From the NCBI GenBank assembly GCA_024710355.1, contig JANJUX010000040.1, forward strand, positions 62,001-126,000: a DNA stretch of 64,000 nucleotides. The letters run 5' to 3'. Numbering within the stretch: position 1 is the first letter of the stretch; every line of letters starts with the position of its first letter. This document shows positions 1 to 8,055 of this stretch, piece by piece. Position numbers and translations under genes: made by a program. This stretch comes from Candidatus Rifleibacteriota bacterium (GTDB taxonomy: Bacteria > Muiribacteriota > Ozemobacteria > Ozemobacterales > Ozemobacteraceae). Under the pieces are notes generated by a model. It was not told where the DNA came from. It worked only from the letters and a program-made list of their open reading frames with translations, and did no database searches.

Positions 1-641
1 GAACCGAGATGCACTGGCGAAACGATGACCTCATCCACATCGAGGTCGTCAAGGCAGATAGCTGCACCAACGATGTCGGCAATGCTGTCTCGGGCCCCAA
101 CCTCATGAAAATGCACTTCGTCTGCTCTTTTGCCGTGAACTGTGGCCTCTGCCTCTGCCAGTTCCCTGAAACAGCTGACGGCGATTGTGCGAGCCCTCGG
201 GCTTATGGCGGCCGCATCGATCATGGCCGTGATTTCTTTCAATCCTCTGTGCGGCGCATGTCCGTGCTCGCTTCGACTGTGGCTGTGGTCACTTGAATCA
301 TCATTGTCATTGTGACAATGCGTATGGGAATGTTCGTGTTCATGATCGTGATCGTGATCGTGATCGTGATCGTGATGTTCGTGGCAGTGCGAATGCCCTG
401 AATGGTTGTGATCGTCGTGACGATGGTGATGTTGGTGCTCGTCATCGACCGTATTGAAATACAGCCCTCTGATGCCGTCGACCAGACGTTCTTCAATAAT
501 GATCTCTATCTGACCTTCGGCAAAATTTATGGATTTCAGCCCCTCAATCAATTTCTGGCGGTTTGCACCGAGGTCAAGCAGAGAGGCAACCGCCATATTG
601 CCGGCGATGCCGCTGAAACAATCCCAGTAAAGAGTTGTCAT
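1..641 (-). CDS. larC: LarC, nickel-pincer cofactor nickel insertase (3' end outside window)
   Basis: LarC inserts nickel into the pyridinium-3,5-bisthiocarboxylic acid mononucleotide cofactor first found in lactate racemase. The visible 213 codons open with MTTLYWDCFSGIAGNM, the usual LarC start, and reach a HFHEVGARDSIAD segment typical of the family. Residues about 74-127 are extremely His/Asp-rich (runs of DH and EH), as expected of a nickel-storing loop; five perfect GATCGT hexamers underlie part of it. The start ATG (639-641) overlaps the larB stop TGA as ATGA, so translation is probably coupled to larB. The gene continues beyond position 1. Identity is firm; which enzyme uses the cofactor is not visible, since no larA or larE lies in the window. 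Confidence 0.92.
   Translation of the reverse strand, partial: MTTLYWDCFSGIAGNMAVASLLDLGANRQKLIEGLKSINFAEGQIEIIIEERLVDGIRGLYFNTVDDEHQHHHRHDDHNHSGHSHCHEHHDHDHDHDHDHEHEHSHTHCHNDNDDSSDHSHSRSEHGHAPHRGLKEITAMIDAAAISPRARTIAVSCFRELAEAEATVHGKRADEVHFHEVGARDSIADIVGAAICLDDLDVDEVIVSPVHLG
344..376. repeat. Tandem GATCGT hexamers inside larC
   Basis: Five perfect copies of the hexamer GATCGT (plus-strand view) at 344-373 plus a partial copy encode the alternating Asp-His run of LarC. Slippage by whole units would keep the reading frame and change only the number of metal-binding DH pairs. Confidence 0.85.
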
Positions 642-1438
642 TGTTTTTTTCCTTTCAGAATGCGCACGGCCGCCGCCGCTGCCCCAAAACCGTTATCGAT
701 GTTAACCACCGTAATGCCTGCTGAACATGAATTCAACATTCCTAAGAGCGCTGCAAGGCCATTGAAACTTGCCCCATAACCAACCGAGGTTGGCACTGCG
801 ATTACCGGGCACGCTACCAGCCCGCCAACCACGCTTGGCAGCGCGCCTTCCATGCCGGCTGCAACTATTACGGCGTCAGCGTGTCTGAACTGCTCGATGC
901 GGTTCATCAGCCGATGAATTCCGGCTACTCCGACGTCGAAAATCCTGTCGACGCCGAAACCCATAAAATCAAGCGTGATCGCAGCCTCTTCGGCAACAGG
1001 AATATCAGAGGTTCCGGCCGCAAGAATGGCAACCCGGCCCCATGGCCGCATTACCACCTCAGAAACCGCCCAGGCAGCACTGCAGCTGAAATTTATGTTT
1101 GCCTGCGGGCATTTCTCGGCAAGAAGTTTGAGAGTTGCTTCACTGCATCTTGTTGCCAGCGCTTTCCCGGTGGTTTCATAAAGGCGATTGAAGATTTCAC
1201 AGACCTGCTGCGGTGTTTTTGAAGCGCCATAAATTGCCTCGGGAAACCCGGCTCTGGCTTCTCTGCTGGTGTCGAGCACCGCATCTTTAGTTAAGACTTC
1301 GCTGTCTTTTACCACCTGGTCAGCGGGCAGCTGCGATTGCCCGGTTTCAGTCAGTCTTCTGGCTGCTTCCGCTGCGGTTATCAGGCCGCTTTTATAATCT
1401 TCCAGTATTCTTCTGGTTTTCAGATCGACTGTTTCCAT
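638..1438 (-). CDS. larB: LarB, nickel-pincer cofactor biosynthesis carboxylase
   Basis: LarB carboxylates and hydrolyses nicotinic acid adenine dinucleotide to give pyridinium-3,5-biscarboxylic acid mononucleotide, the first step to the nickel-pincer cofactor. The 266-residue length is normal. The C-terminal half (about 125-266) is the PurE/AIR-carboxylase-like domain, with the AGTSDIPVAEEA segment (about 141-152), the GMEGALPSVVGGL loop (about 195-207) and a conserved NSCSAG segment whose Cys238 is the likely catalytic cysteine. The start ATG follows a GAAGGAAA ribosome site. Its stop overlaps the larC start, so larB-larC form one unit. The YbhN-like gene lies 35 bp upstream on the same strand and may be cotranscribed. 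Confidence 0.95.
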   Translation of the reverse strand: METVDLKTRRILEDYKSGLITAAEAARRLTETGQSQLPADQVVKDSEVLTKDAVLDTSREARAGFPEAIYGASKTPQQVCEIFNRLYETTGKALATRCSEATLKLLAEKCPQANINFSCSAAWAVSEVVMRPWGRVAILAAGTSDIPVAEEAAITLDFMGFGVDRIFDVGVAGIHRLMNRIEQFRHADAVIVAAGMEGALPSVVGGLVACPVIAVPTSVGYGASFNGLAALLGMLNSCSAGITVVNIDNGFGAAAAAVRILKGKKQ

Positions 1439-1473
1439 AGTTTCCTTCTGTCTTGTGGTTTGTTGTTTGCCGG

Positions 1474-2472
1474 TTATGAGCTTGTGCCGTTTTCCGGACT
1501 GAGTGTGAAAGCCTGAAGATCTGATCGCTGATGCCCGAGTGCAAATACCAGAGTGCCGAGGCAGACTGCAAACCAGAGAGTCAGAGCCCGTATGAGAAAG
1601 GTTGCCGATACTGCCTGTGCCTGCGGTATTGCAGCGAACACGAAGAACATTCCCATTGCGCCTTCGGTTATCAGAAGTCCGCCGGGTAAAAACGACAGGG
1701 CACCGGCAATCGAGCCGAAGGCGTGCGCAAAAATCGAAATAGCGGGCAGATTGTCTGCCTGCAGACCCATGGCACGAAAAATCATGAAAAGTGCCACCCC
1801 TTCACCTGCCCATGAAATGGCGCTCAGAGGCACCGAAACCATCATTGCTCTCAGGTTCAGAATACTGCCCGTGCTCTGCTGCATAGCCCGCACCGCGCTC
1901 TTAAGACCTGCCAGTTTAGGGTGCAGATTCAGGGCCCTGTCAGCCAGATTCCAGAATGCCGGTCTGGTGAGGCAGATAACTCCCGAGGTGATTAATATGC
2001 CGGTCAATAAAAGCATTCTGCCACCATAGGCGAACTGTGAGAAGCCGGCTGCACACAGGATCAGAAGTCCGATCAGGTCTGTCAGACGCTCTGCCATGAT
2101 AATCGGAGCGGTGGCCGATATGGGTATTCCCATACGGTTTTTCAGCAGCAGCGATTTAACGAGTTCGCCGAGCTTGGCTGGACTGAGGACCATGGTAAAG
2201 GCTGAAAAAAATACCCATAGATTTAATTTGAGCGGCACCCTGATATTAAGAAGCCGCAGAAACCAGTTCCATTTGGCGAAACGCAGTGCGTAGTTGAAGA
2301 GCACGGCCAGAATGATGAGGCAGAGCCACTGCAGCGAAATGCCTCCGACCAGTTCGATTACCCGATCCAGATCGGCGAACATGGCTGCGGCGGTTAAAAA
2401 AAGCACAGCAGCCACAGCCAGCCATAAAGATAGTCTGAAAATAATTGAAGACAGGGAAATCGCTTTTTGCAT
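1474..2472 (-). CDS. YbhN/AglD-like flippase-domain membrane protein (LPG synthase TM family)
   Basis: A 332-residue polytopic inner-membrane protein of the UPF0104/lysylphosphatidylglycerol synthase transmembrane family. About eight hydrophobic segments are visible, starting at residues 11-31. The family-typical segment LSPAKLGELVKSLLL lies near residues 96-110, and a second conserved element, FAHAFGSIAGALSFLPGG, near 248-265. It lacks the C-terminal aminoacyl-transferase domain of full MprF, so it is the stand-alone form, whose members are thought to move or recognise lipids; the substrate cannot be read from sequence. It is the first gene after the terminator at 2520-2542 and could share a transcript with larB-larC. 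Confidence 0.82.
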   Translation of the reverse strand: MQKAISLSSIIFRLSLWLAVAAVLFLTAAAMFADLDRVIELVGGISLQWLCLIILAVLFNYALRFAKWNWFLRLLNIRVPLKLNLWVFFSAFTMVLSPAKLGELVKSLLLKNRMGIPISATAPIIMAERLTDLIGLLILCAAGFSQFAYGGRMLLLTGILITSGVICLTRPAFWNLADRALNLHPKLAGLKSAVRAMQQSTGSILNLRAMMVSVPLSAISWAGEGVALFMIFRAMGLQADNLPAISIFAHAFGSIAGALSFLPGGLLITEGAMGMFFVFAAIPQAQAVSATFLIRALTLWFAVCLGTLVFALGHQRSDLQAFTLSPENGTSS

Positions 2473-2519
2473 CAGCCTATTTTTTCATATCTGCAGGTTA
2501 AATTCAAATGCAAAAAAAA

Positions 2520-2542
2520 GCCGACTGCTTGCAGCAGTCGGC
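2520..2542 (-). terminator. Intrinsic terminator of the 817-residue gene
   Basis: Perfect 10-bp stem GCCGACTGCT/AGCAGTCGGC around a 3-nt loop, followed on the minus strand by eight Ts. It lies 16 bp past the stop at 2559. T-runs on both sides mean it could also act on plus-strand transcripts. Confidence 0.93.
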
Positions 2543-2558
2543 TTTTTTTGAATGAATA

Positions 2559-5012
2559 TCAGCGGCGATTGTAATAGTCGCGCATTGCTTTTTCGGTGAG
2601 GCGGTTCAAAGTTGCTTCGTCACGCTCTTCTGAGTCGAAGGGTATGGCGACCGGAATAATCTTTGCGGTTTTGGGGGCGACCACCTGCAGACCATTCTGA
2701 ATTCCGCCAGAGAGCTGACTTTCAACCGTAGAAATGGTTTTGTTGGTAAGCGATTTTTTGAGAAAGTCAACGATCTTATTGAGGTCCGGGGCGGCTCCGT
2801 CATCATACTTGGCCTTTTCGAGGCCCGAGGCGAGGATTTCTGATTTGGCCACACCGTTCCAGCCGCCAAATGTCTGCAGCATTTTACCGTTTGCCTCGTC
2901 GACGATTCCGCCGAGTTGTTTGTCAATCTGCTGCTCGGTCATTCCCTGTGACCGGAGCTGGTTAACACGCATGTTGACGTATTCGTTGCGGAAAGAGGTG
3001 GGTTTAACCATGGCAGAGGCATTGTAGGCGCGTCTGACCACATTGTCGATTTCGTCCTGTTTGAGTTCAGCCTGTGAGCCGCCTTTGAGGCGATCCATCC
3101 AGTGGGCCGCATCGCCGCCCTTGTATTCGGTGCGCATGACTTCGACGCCATTTTCGTCGGTTACCACTACATAATGTTTGCCGTCATTGCCTTTTTCTAC
3201 CTTGCCGAGAAGTTCCTGGGTCTGGCGGTTGGCCTTTTCTTCCATCTGGGCAAGTTTCATGGCGTTGGCTTTGGCTGCGTCATCGTAGCCCTTTGCAACT
3301 TCGGCCTGGGCTTTGACTCTCAGCTCCTGGGCGTCGAGATCCGCATTTTCCGGCTTTTTACTCAGTTCCTTGATTTTGAATTCGACGTAGCTTTCGCGAC
3401 CAAGTGAGCGGGCGAGTTCAGACTGCCGGGCATATTCGATATCCTGTGCCACCTGTTTTTCGATATTTTTGATGACAGCTTTGTTTTCGCTGGTGCTCTG
3501 AGCGTTGCTGGCGTCGACCTTTGCCTTCTGATAATCAGTGCGCAGGCCGTTAACTTCACGGGCATACTGTTTGAGAGCCTGAGAATATTCCTGTTTGGTG
3601 GCATAATCGCCGGGCTGCGGCCGGTCTGCCTTGCGAACTTCCAGACGCTGGCGAATTTCGTTGGCCTTCTGCCATTCAGGGTTCTGCTCTTCATAGCTCT
3701 CCTGAATTTTCTGGCGCTTCTGTGAGGGGAGATCCCACAGGCGGGTCTTGGCAAGAGAAGTGCCCACTACAGCGGTCTGCATGGCGGCGTTTGACAGCAT
3801 CGCGGATTTTCCCGCTTCAGACAGCTTAATACTCTTGTAGGCCGTTTCGAGATCGGCAATTTTGCTTTCATAATAGGCCCAGGCCGGTGAATCTTTTTCA
3901 TATTTGCTCTGCAGCATGCGATTGTATTCGATCTGGTTGAGAATCTCTTTTTTATCTACTGCGGCGCTGGCGGCGCCGGTCGCAAAAGCAAACGGGTTGC
4001 TGATTACCGCATTTGAAATCAGATTCGCCTTCGAAGTGCTGCCAAAGAGCTTGCTCGATGCAATTTTGGCCCAGCTGCTTTCGGCGCCGAGTCGGCCGGC
4101 AATTCCGCCGAGAACCCCTGAAATGCCTGCTGAAACCAGAGCCTTGTGTTCGTCCTTGCGGAAGTTATCCCAGGTGTATTTTTCTTTGGTAATGGTGTCG
4201 AGTTCCTTGAGAGCTGCGACCAGTTCTTTCTGCTGTTCTTCGTTTGGGTTTTCTATGGCTGAAAGCTTCTCGATCTTTGTTTTCAGCTCCTTCTCGCGTT
4301 CGTCGTAGTTGTAGTAGTGATCATACCAGAGATTGGTTACGGCACCCTTGGCTACGTTAGAAACGGTGCTGCCGAGGAAGCTTATGGCGCCGGCCTTCGC
4401 TGCAGTCTGCACTATGGTTTTTACGGTCAGTGGCCCGACCGACTGAACCAGACCACCTGTCAGCATGTTGAACGGAGCGAGTGCGCCGCTGATTGCTGCT
4501 TGAATACTGACTTCGCGCAGGATCTTATCCATGCCCTTCTTGCTGCCTTCATCTCTGAATGAATTTTTGCGCAGCTCATAAGCAAGGGTCATGGCCGCGG
4601 CAGCGGTAGCACCAACAGCTACGGCACCTACGACTACCCAGGCCAGCGGGCAGACAACGGCAGCAGAAAAAGCCATTACCGCCAGAGTCGGCAGCAGCGC
4701 CTTGCCGATCGACCAGGCGATTTCTTCGGCCTTGCTCATCTCTTTCTTTTTTACCGCATCGTCAACTGTGGTGTCTGAGATCGTGGCAGTTGCCGAAGCT
4801 GCCTCACCGGTAGCCGAACTGACCGCCATCGGGTCATTTTTGTCAATGGCAATTTTGCTTTCGGTGAATGGGGTGGCGGTGGCGGCTTGCAGCCTGTTTA
4901 TCGTAAGGTTTTCAAAAATTCCCGGGCTGACGCCGATCAATGCCGCGATCAGTAGCAGGCCAAGAATACGATGAAAGGCGTATTTTTTCTGGATTCTGCT
5001 GTTAAGGTTCAT
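2559..5012 (-). CDS. Unrecognised 817-residue exported/membrane protein with glycine-rich hydrophobic core and long charged helices
   Basis: I do not recognise the family. The start at 5012 is chosen over an ATG 60 bp upstream because GGGAGA sits just before it and the product then opens with a signal-like segment (basic start, hydrophobic residues about 15-33). A strongly hydrophobic Ala/Gly/Val region follows at about 95-145, with further Gly/Ala-rich amphipathic stretches at about 165-225 and 290-350. From about 375 to 600 the protein is Lys/Glu/Gln-rich and helical, with coiled-coil character. The C-terminal 200 residues are mixed. Hydrophobic Gly-rich segments next to long charged helices recall tape-measure proteins and pore or translocation regions of large toxins, but there is no recognisable toxin domain or immunity gene. 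It ends at a strong terminator and appears monocistronic. Confidence 0.75.
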   Translation of the reverse strand: MNLNSRIQKKYAFHRILGLLLIAALIGVSPGIFENLTINRLQAATATPFTESKIAIDKNDPMAVSSATGEAASATATISDTTVDDAVKKKEMSKAEEIAWSIGKALLPTLAVMAFSAAVVCPLAWVVVGAVAVGATAAAAMTLAYELRKNSFRDEGSKKGMDKILREVSIQAAISGALAPFNMLTGGLVQSVGPLTVKTIVQTAAKAGAISFLGSTVSNVAKGAVTNLWYDHYYNYDEREKELKTKIEKLSAIENPNEEQQKELVAALKELDTITKEKYTWDNFRKDEHKALVSAGISGVLGGIAGRLGAESSWAKIASSKLFGSTSKANLISNAVISNPFAFATGAASAAVDKKEILNQIEYNRMLQSKYEKDSPAWAYYESKIADLETAYKSIKLSEAGKSAMLSNAAMQTAVVGTSLAKTRLWDLPSQKRQKIQESYEEQNPEWQKANEIRQRLEVRKADRPQPGDYATKQEYSQALKQYAREVNGLRTDYQKAKVDASNAQSTSENKAVIKNIEKQVAQDIEYARQSELARSLGRESYVEFKIKELSKKPENADLDAQELRVKAQAEVAKGYDDAAKANAMKLAQMEEKANRQTQELLGKVEKGNDGKHYVVVTDENGVEVMRTEYKGGDAAHWMDRLKGGSQAELKQDEIDNVVRRAYNASAMVKPTSFRNEYVNMRVNQLRSQGMTEQQIDKQLGGIVDEANGKMLQTFGGWNGVAKSEILASGLEKAKYDDGAAPDLNKIVDFLKKSLTNKTISTVESQLSGGIQNGLQVVAPKTAKIIPVAIPFDSEERDEATLNRLTEKAMRDYYNRR

Positions 5013-5036
5013 GCGTGTCTCCCTGTTTCCGGTAAA

Positions 5037-5050
5037 ATTTAACGTTAAAT
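5037..5050. promoter_or_regulatory. Perfect 14-bp palindrome upstream of the 817-residue gene
   Basis: ATTTAACGTTAAAT is a perfect palindrome 24 bp upstream of the start at 5012, between that start and an AT-rich region that includes a TATTAT box. It is placed where an operator would lie. A second inverted repeat (ATCAGAA-TT-TTCTGAT, 5078-5093) is just upstream. No regulator is identified. Confidence 0.35.
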
Positions 5051-5219
5051 AATACCGCTGTTGATTGTACAAAGTTTATCAGAATTTTCTGATTTAAAAA
5101 ACCACCTGCCGCCACAGAAGTCGATATTGTCGAAATTGAGTTGATAAAACGGCGGCTCTTCGTGCTATTATCGGCCGTGCAGGTTCCGCTTGATTTATCA
5201 CTTTTTGCAGGAAAAGCCG

Positions 5220-6131
5220 ATGCAGCAGACAGTTTTGACAGTCAGAGAAAAAGTCGTGGCGGGTTTTTATCTGGTTTTTACCGTTCTGGCATTCTCTTCG
5301 ATCGAGATAATGGTCAGTCCGGTCAGACACGATATGGCGCCGATGCTGATGAATTTCTGGCGCTTTCTGATCGGAACTCTTACCTTACTGCCATTCGTTT
5401 TGCTGACAAGATTCAGACAGCTGACGCAATTGCAGCGAACCGATTTGTTGCATCTGGCCCTGCTCGGCTGCATGAATATTTTTTTGAGCATGGGGGCCCA
5501 CTCAGTCTGTATAAAATACGCTAAAGCCTCTACCGCAGCGGTTCTGATTGCTGCCAATCCGATTGCCACCAATTTTTTTGCATGGTTGCTGCTGCGCGAA
5601 GAGATGCGTCTGAAAAGAATTTTCTCGCTGCTGCTTGGTCTGGCCGGTGTTGCACTTATTGCCGTCAGAGCTGACAGCTCTGTCGATACACCACTTGGTA
5701 TTCTCTCGGGGATTGTGGCGATGGTCGGCTTTGGCTTGTATACCGTCTTATCGAAGCGCCAGCTGCAGAAACACGGCAGCCTTGTAGTTCTGGTTATGAG
5801 CTGTCTGCCGGCACTGCTTCTTTACCTGCCGGTTCTGCATTTCTTTCGGGCGGGGTTCTGGCCACCGCCGCATGCATGGCCAAATCTGCTTGGCTCGGGG
5901 ATAATCGGCACCGGTCTTGGCTATCTGACCTTCATGAAAGCAATGCAATACCTTTCGGCCGGCCGTACCAGTTACCTTTTCTTTTTCAAGCCACCCGTGG
6001 CAATGGTTCTGGCCTGGTGGTTTCTTGGCGAAAAAAGCTCGACCGCAGCGATTGCCGGGACCCTGCTGATCATGACCGGGATTCTTGTCGAGACAATCGG
6101 TCGGGCTGAAAAACCGGCTCTTAATCAGTAA
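5220..6131 (+). CDS. EamA/DMT-superfamily permease
   Basis: A 303-residue inner-membrane transporter of the drug/metabolite (EamA) superfamily with ten predicted helices in two five-helix repeats. The second repeat opens near GILSGIVAMVGFGLYTVLSK (about 163-182) and includes the conserved run GTGLGYLTFMKAMQYLSAGR. Substrates in this superfamily range from amino acids to nucleotide sugars and cannot be told here. The ATG at 5220 is preferred over an in-frame TTG at 5190 because AGGAAA lies just before it. The 3' end overlaps the convergent metalloprotease gene by 7 bp, leaving no room for a terminator between them. Confidence 0.85.
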   Translation: MQQTVLTVREKVVAGFYLVFTVLAFSSIEIMVSPVRHDMAPMLMNFWRFLIGTLTLLPFVLLTRFRQLTQLQRTDLLHLALLGCMNIFLSMGAHSVCIKYAKASTAAVLIAANPIATNFFAWLLLREEMRLKRIFSLLLGLAGVALIAVRADSSVDTPLGILSGIVAMVGFGLYTVLSKRQLQKHGSLVVLVMSCLPALLLYLPVLHFFRAGFWPPPHAWPNLLGSGIIGTGLGYLTFMKAMQYLSAGRTSYLFFFKPPVAMVLAWWFLGEKSSTAAIAGTLLIMTGILVETIGRAEKPALNQ

Positions 6132-7462
6132 CCGATAATAAACGGGTCAGTATCGGGGTTTTCTACTTTTACCGGACTGGCCTTGCCTGGCGTAGCGGTG
6201 CTGCCGCGAGTCGTATATTCAACTCCTGCCGATGGCGGCTGGTCGGTGAACTGCCAGTTGCCCTGCGCATCTTTCCATTTGTAGATGGTTCCGTTTTTGT
6301 GTGTGATTACCTGGTATTTTTCTTCTGGCTGTGGGGCGGGCGGCGTTACATTGGGCACGCTTCTGGTGGCAAGATATGCCTGTATGGCGGTGTTGTTGCC
6401 GAGAATAAGGCGAATATCCGCATCCGAAAGACGGCCAAAAGTTTCCCGGTCGAGGGTCTGCGCCACAACCGTTGTATGTTGCGGATAGTCTTTGATAAAG
6501 TTTTGCAGAAAGCGGCTCATGCGGTTTTCCTGCTGGTTGTGCTTTTCGAATGAATCGAGAACCAGTTTTTCACCGTCGGGCAGGTCTGCGGCCAGTCGGG
6601 TAAAAATCAGGGCATTGATCGCTTCGATGTCGAGAAAGCCCTCGCCATTGATCTGAACGCTGGCAATCGGGTATTCATCGTAGCCGCCCTGGGGTCTTTC
6701 GATTTTTACGGTTTTGAGGCTGTCACGAAATTCCTTTTCCTCTTCAGGAAAGAAAAGCATTTTGATGAAGTTAGCAAAACCCTCAGCGAAAGATGCCTTT
6801 GGTTCAATTTTTTCGTTGATGTAGTGAGCGCCGTCATGACCATAGGCATTTGTTTCGGTAAATGTTTTGTCGAGTGCATGCCCGAACTCGTGGGCAAAAG
6901 TGCTTTTCATGCTTTTGGCGGTGTTTGAGCCGTGGCCGAGGCAGTCGGTGCCGCTGATGCGGATTTCTGAATGCAGGCTGAAGCTGTCACCGGAGCGCCG
7001 GTAGGTGCGTGAATTTTGCGGCCAGAAATCATCGGTTATTTTTGTGTAACGGCTCGTATCGGTATAACCGGTGATATCGACCAGATTGAGGTCGATGGTC
7101 TTGGTCTGACCAGGAATTCGTGGTTTCAAAGTGTCGAATTCGGCCTGTCTGGCGAAACGATAGGTTTCGAGAAGCCCTTTCTGCAGGTCGGTCAGCTCAT
7201 TTTCAGTTGTTGCGCCCATCAGTCGCATGAGGTGCGTCTCGTCCGTTACTTTGATGGTTTTGACCCGGTAGGCGTTCTGGCCGTCGGCGGAGAGAACCAC
7301 CTTTTCGCCTTCCGGAACATTCTGCTGCATATTGCTGGCAGGGCCAAACGCGGTTATGGCCGTATAACTGGTGACGATGGTTGTTTCGGCCGCCAGAGCA
7401 GCCGGTGCGAAACAGACCGGAAAAATTGCCAGCAGGGTCAGCAGCAGCAGGCGTTTGAACAT
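6125..7462 (-). CDS. Exported zincin-type metalloprotease-like protein with DUF4124-like C-terminus
   Basis: 445 residues with a clear signal peptide (about 1-24, ending near ALAA). The central domain carries HEFGH (His191, Glu192, His195), the zinc-binding and catalytic motif of zincins, and a downstream ASFAEGFANF segment whose Glu227 is a good third ligand, as in gluzincins. The C-terminal region after a Pro-rich linker (about 381-416) has the YKWKDAQGNWQFTDQPP pattern of the DUF4124 domain found in envelope proteins. I infer a periplasmic or secreted protease; the substrate is unknown. It is the last gene of a same-strand run of exported proteins (15,482 to 6,125), 9 bp after the 172-residue gene, so its target may be a neighbour such as the 2,286-residue protein. 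Confidence 0.78.
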   Translation of the reverse strand: MFKRLLLLTLLAIFPVCFAPAALAAETTIVTSYTAITAFGPASNMQQNVPEGEKVVLSADGQNAYRVKTIKVTDETHLMRLMGATTENELTDLQKGLLETYRFARQAEFDTLKPRIPGQTKTIDLNLVDITGYTDTSRYTKITDDFWPQNSRTYRRSGDSFSLHSEIRISGTDCLGHGSNTAKSMKSTFAHEFGHALDKTFTETNAYGHDGAHYINEKIEPKASFAEGFANFIKMLFFPEEEKEFRDSLKTVKIERPQGGYDEYPIASVQINGEGFLDIEAINALIFTRLAADLPDGEKLVLDSFEKHNQQENRMSRFLQNFIKDYPQHTTVVAQTLDRETFGRLSDADIRLILGNNTAIQAYLATRSVPNVTPPAPQPEEKYQVITHKNGTIYKWKDAQGNWQFTDQPPSAGVEYTTRGSTATPGKASPVKVENPDTDPFIIGY

Positions 7463-7471
7463 AGATTCCCC

Positions 7472-7990
7472 TTATCGGTTGACGAAATGCCTGACGGCTT
7501 CGAGGTAACGGGCGTTTTCTGACAGGTTTTTCTCTACCACTTTCAGCAGTTTCTGACGTTCAAAATCGTCGGGGTATATCTGTTTATCATTGACTGCGGC
7601 TTTAATTGCCTGGTAGTCAGGAGAGAACCTGACACCCATTTTCAGCCATGAGCCCATTTCGTCAGGCTGTTGGCCGGTTTTTACCGCGAGAATCTTGACT
7701 TTGCGCGGTGACGCCTGAGGCACTGCTTTGATGACACTGGCGTTGCTGAGAATCTGCAGGTCTTTTGAACTCTCAAAGAAGATTTCAAGATTTTCCAGAG
7801 TGCCGAGCCGGCTTTCGATGATGGCAGTCAGCCTTATTTTGCCGGCCTCTTCAATCTGGTCGACAATCTGCAGAGAAATATTTGGTGGAAACACGTAAGC
7901 GAACTGATTGGCGTGCAGGCGCCCATGAATCAGTGACGTGAGAATCATAAGCATCATCAGTAGCTGCAGCCCGGCAACCTGTTTGATCAT
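7472..7990 (-). CDS. Small exported protein of unknown function
   Basis: A 172-residue protein I do not recognise. The start at 7990 follows GAGGG at 7-nt spacing; an in-frame TTG two codons upstream is less likely. The hydrophobic N-terminus (about 2-24) looks like a signal peptide or anchor. The middle (about 28-115) is rich in beta-prone residues and may be a single Ig-like or beta-sandwich domain; the last 60 residues are charged and helical. It sits between the 2,286-residue repeat protein (65 bp upstream) and the zincin gene (9 bp downstream), which suggests one exported set. Confidence 0.7.
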   Translation of the reverse strand: MIKQVAGLQLLMMLMILTSLIHGRLHANQFAYVFPPNISLQIVDQIEEAGKIRLTAIIESRLGTLENLEIFFESSKDLQILSNASVIKAVPQASPRKVKILAVKTGQQPDEMGSWLKMGVRFSPDYQAIKAAVNDKQIYPDDFERQKLLKVVEKNLSENARYLEAVRHFVNR

Positions 7991-8055
7991 AAACAAACCC
8001 TCATAATTTAGATTTCCCCAATTCTAATGATTTATCAGCAAACAGGCAATACACT

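Noticed and set aside
338..380. Tandem short repeats as a possible CRISPR or phase-variation locus
   Set aside because: They are 6-bp units without spacers and lie in frame within the His-rich loop of larC, so they are coding repeats.
9..779. Plus-strand frames opposite larC and larB
   Set aside because: They are antisense to convincing larC/larB coding sequence and show no protein-family features.
5094..5330. A minus-strand frame overlapping the DMT permease start
   Set aside because: It covers the ribosome site and first codons of a well-supported plus-strand gene and has no family resemblance.
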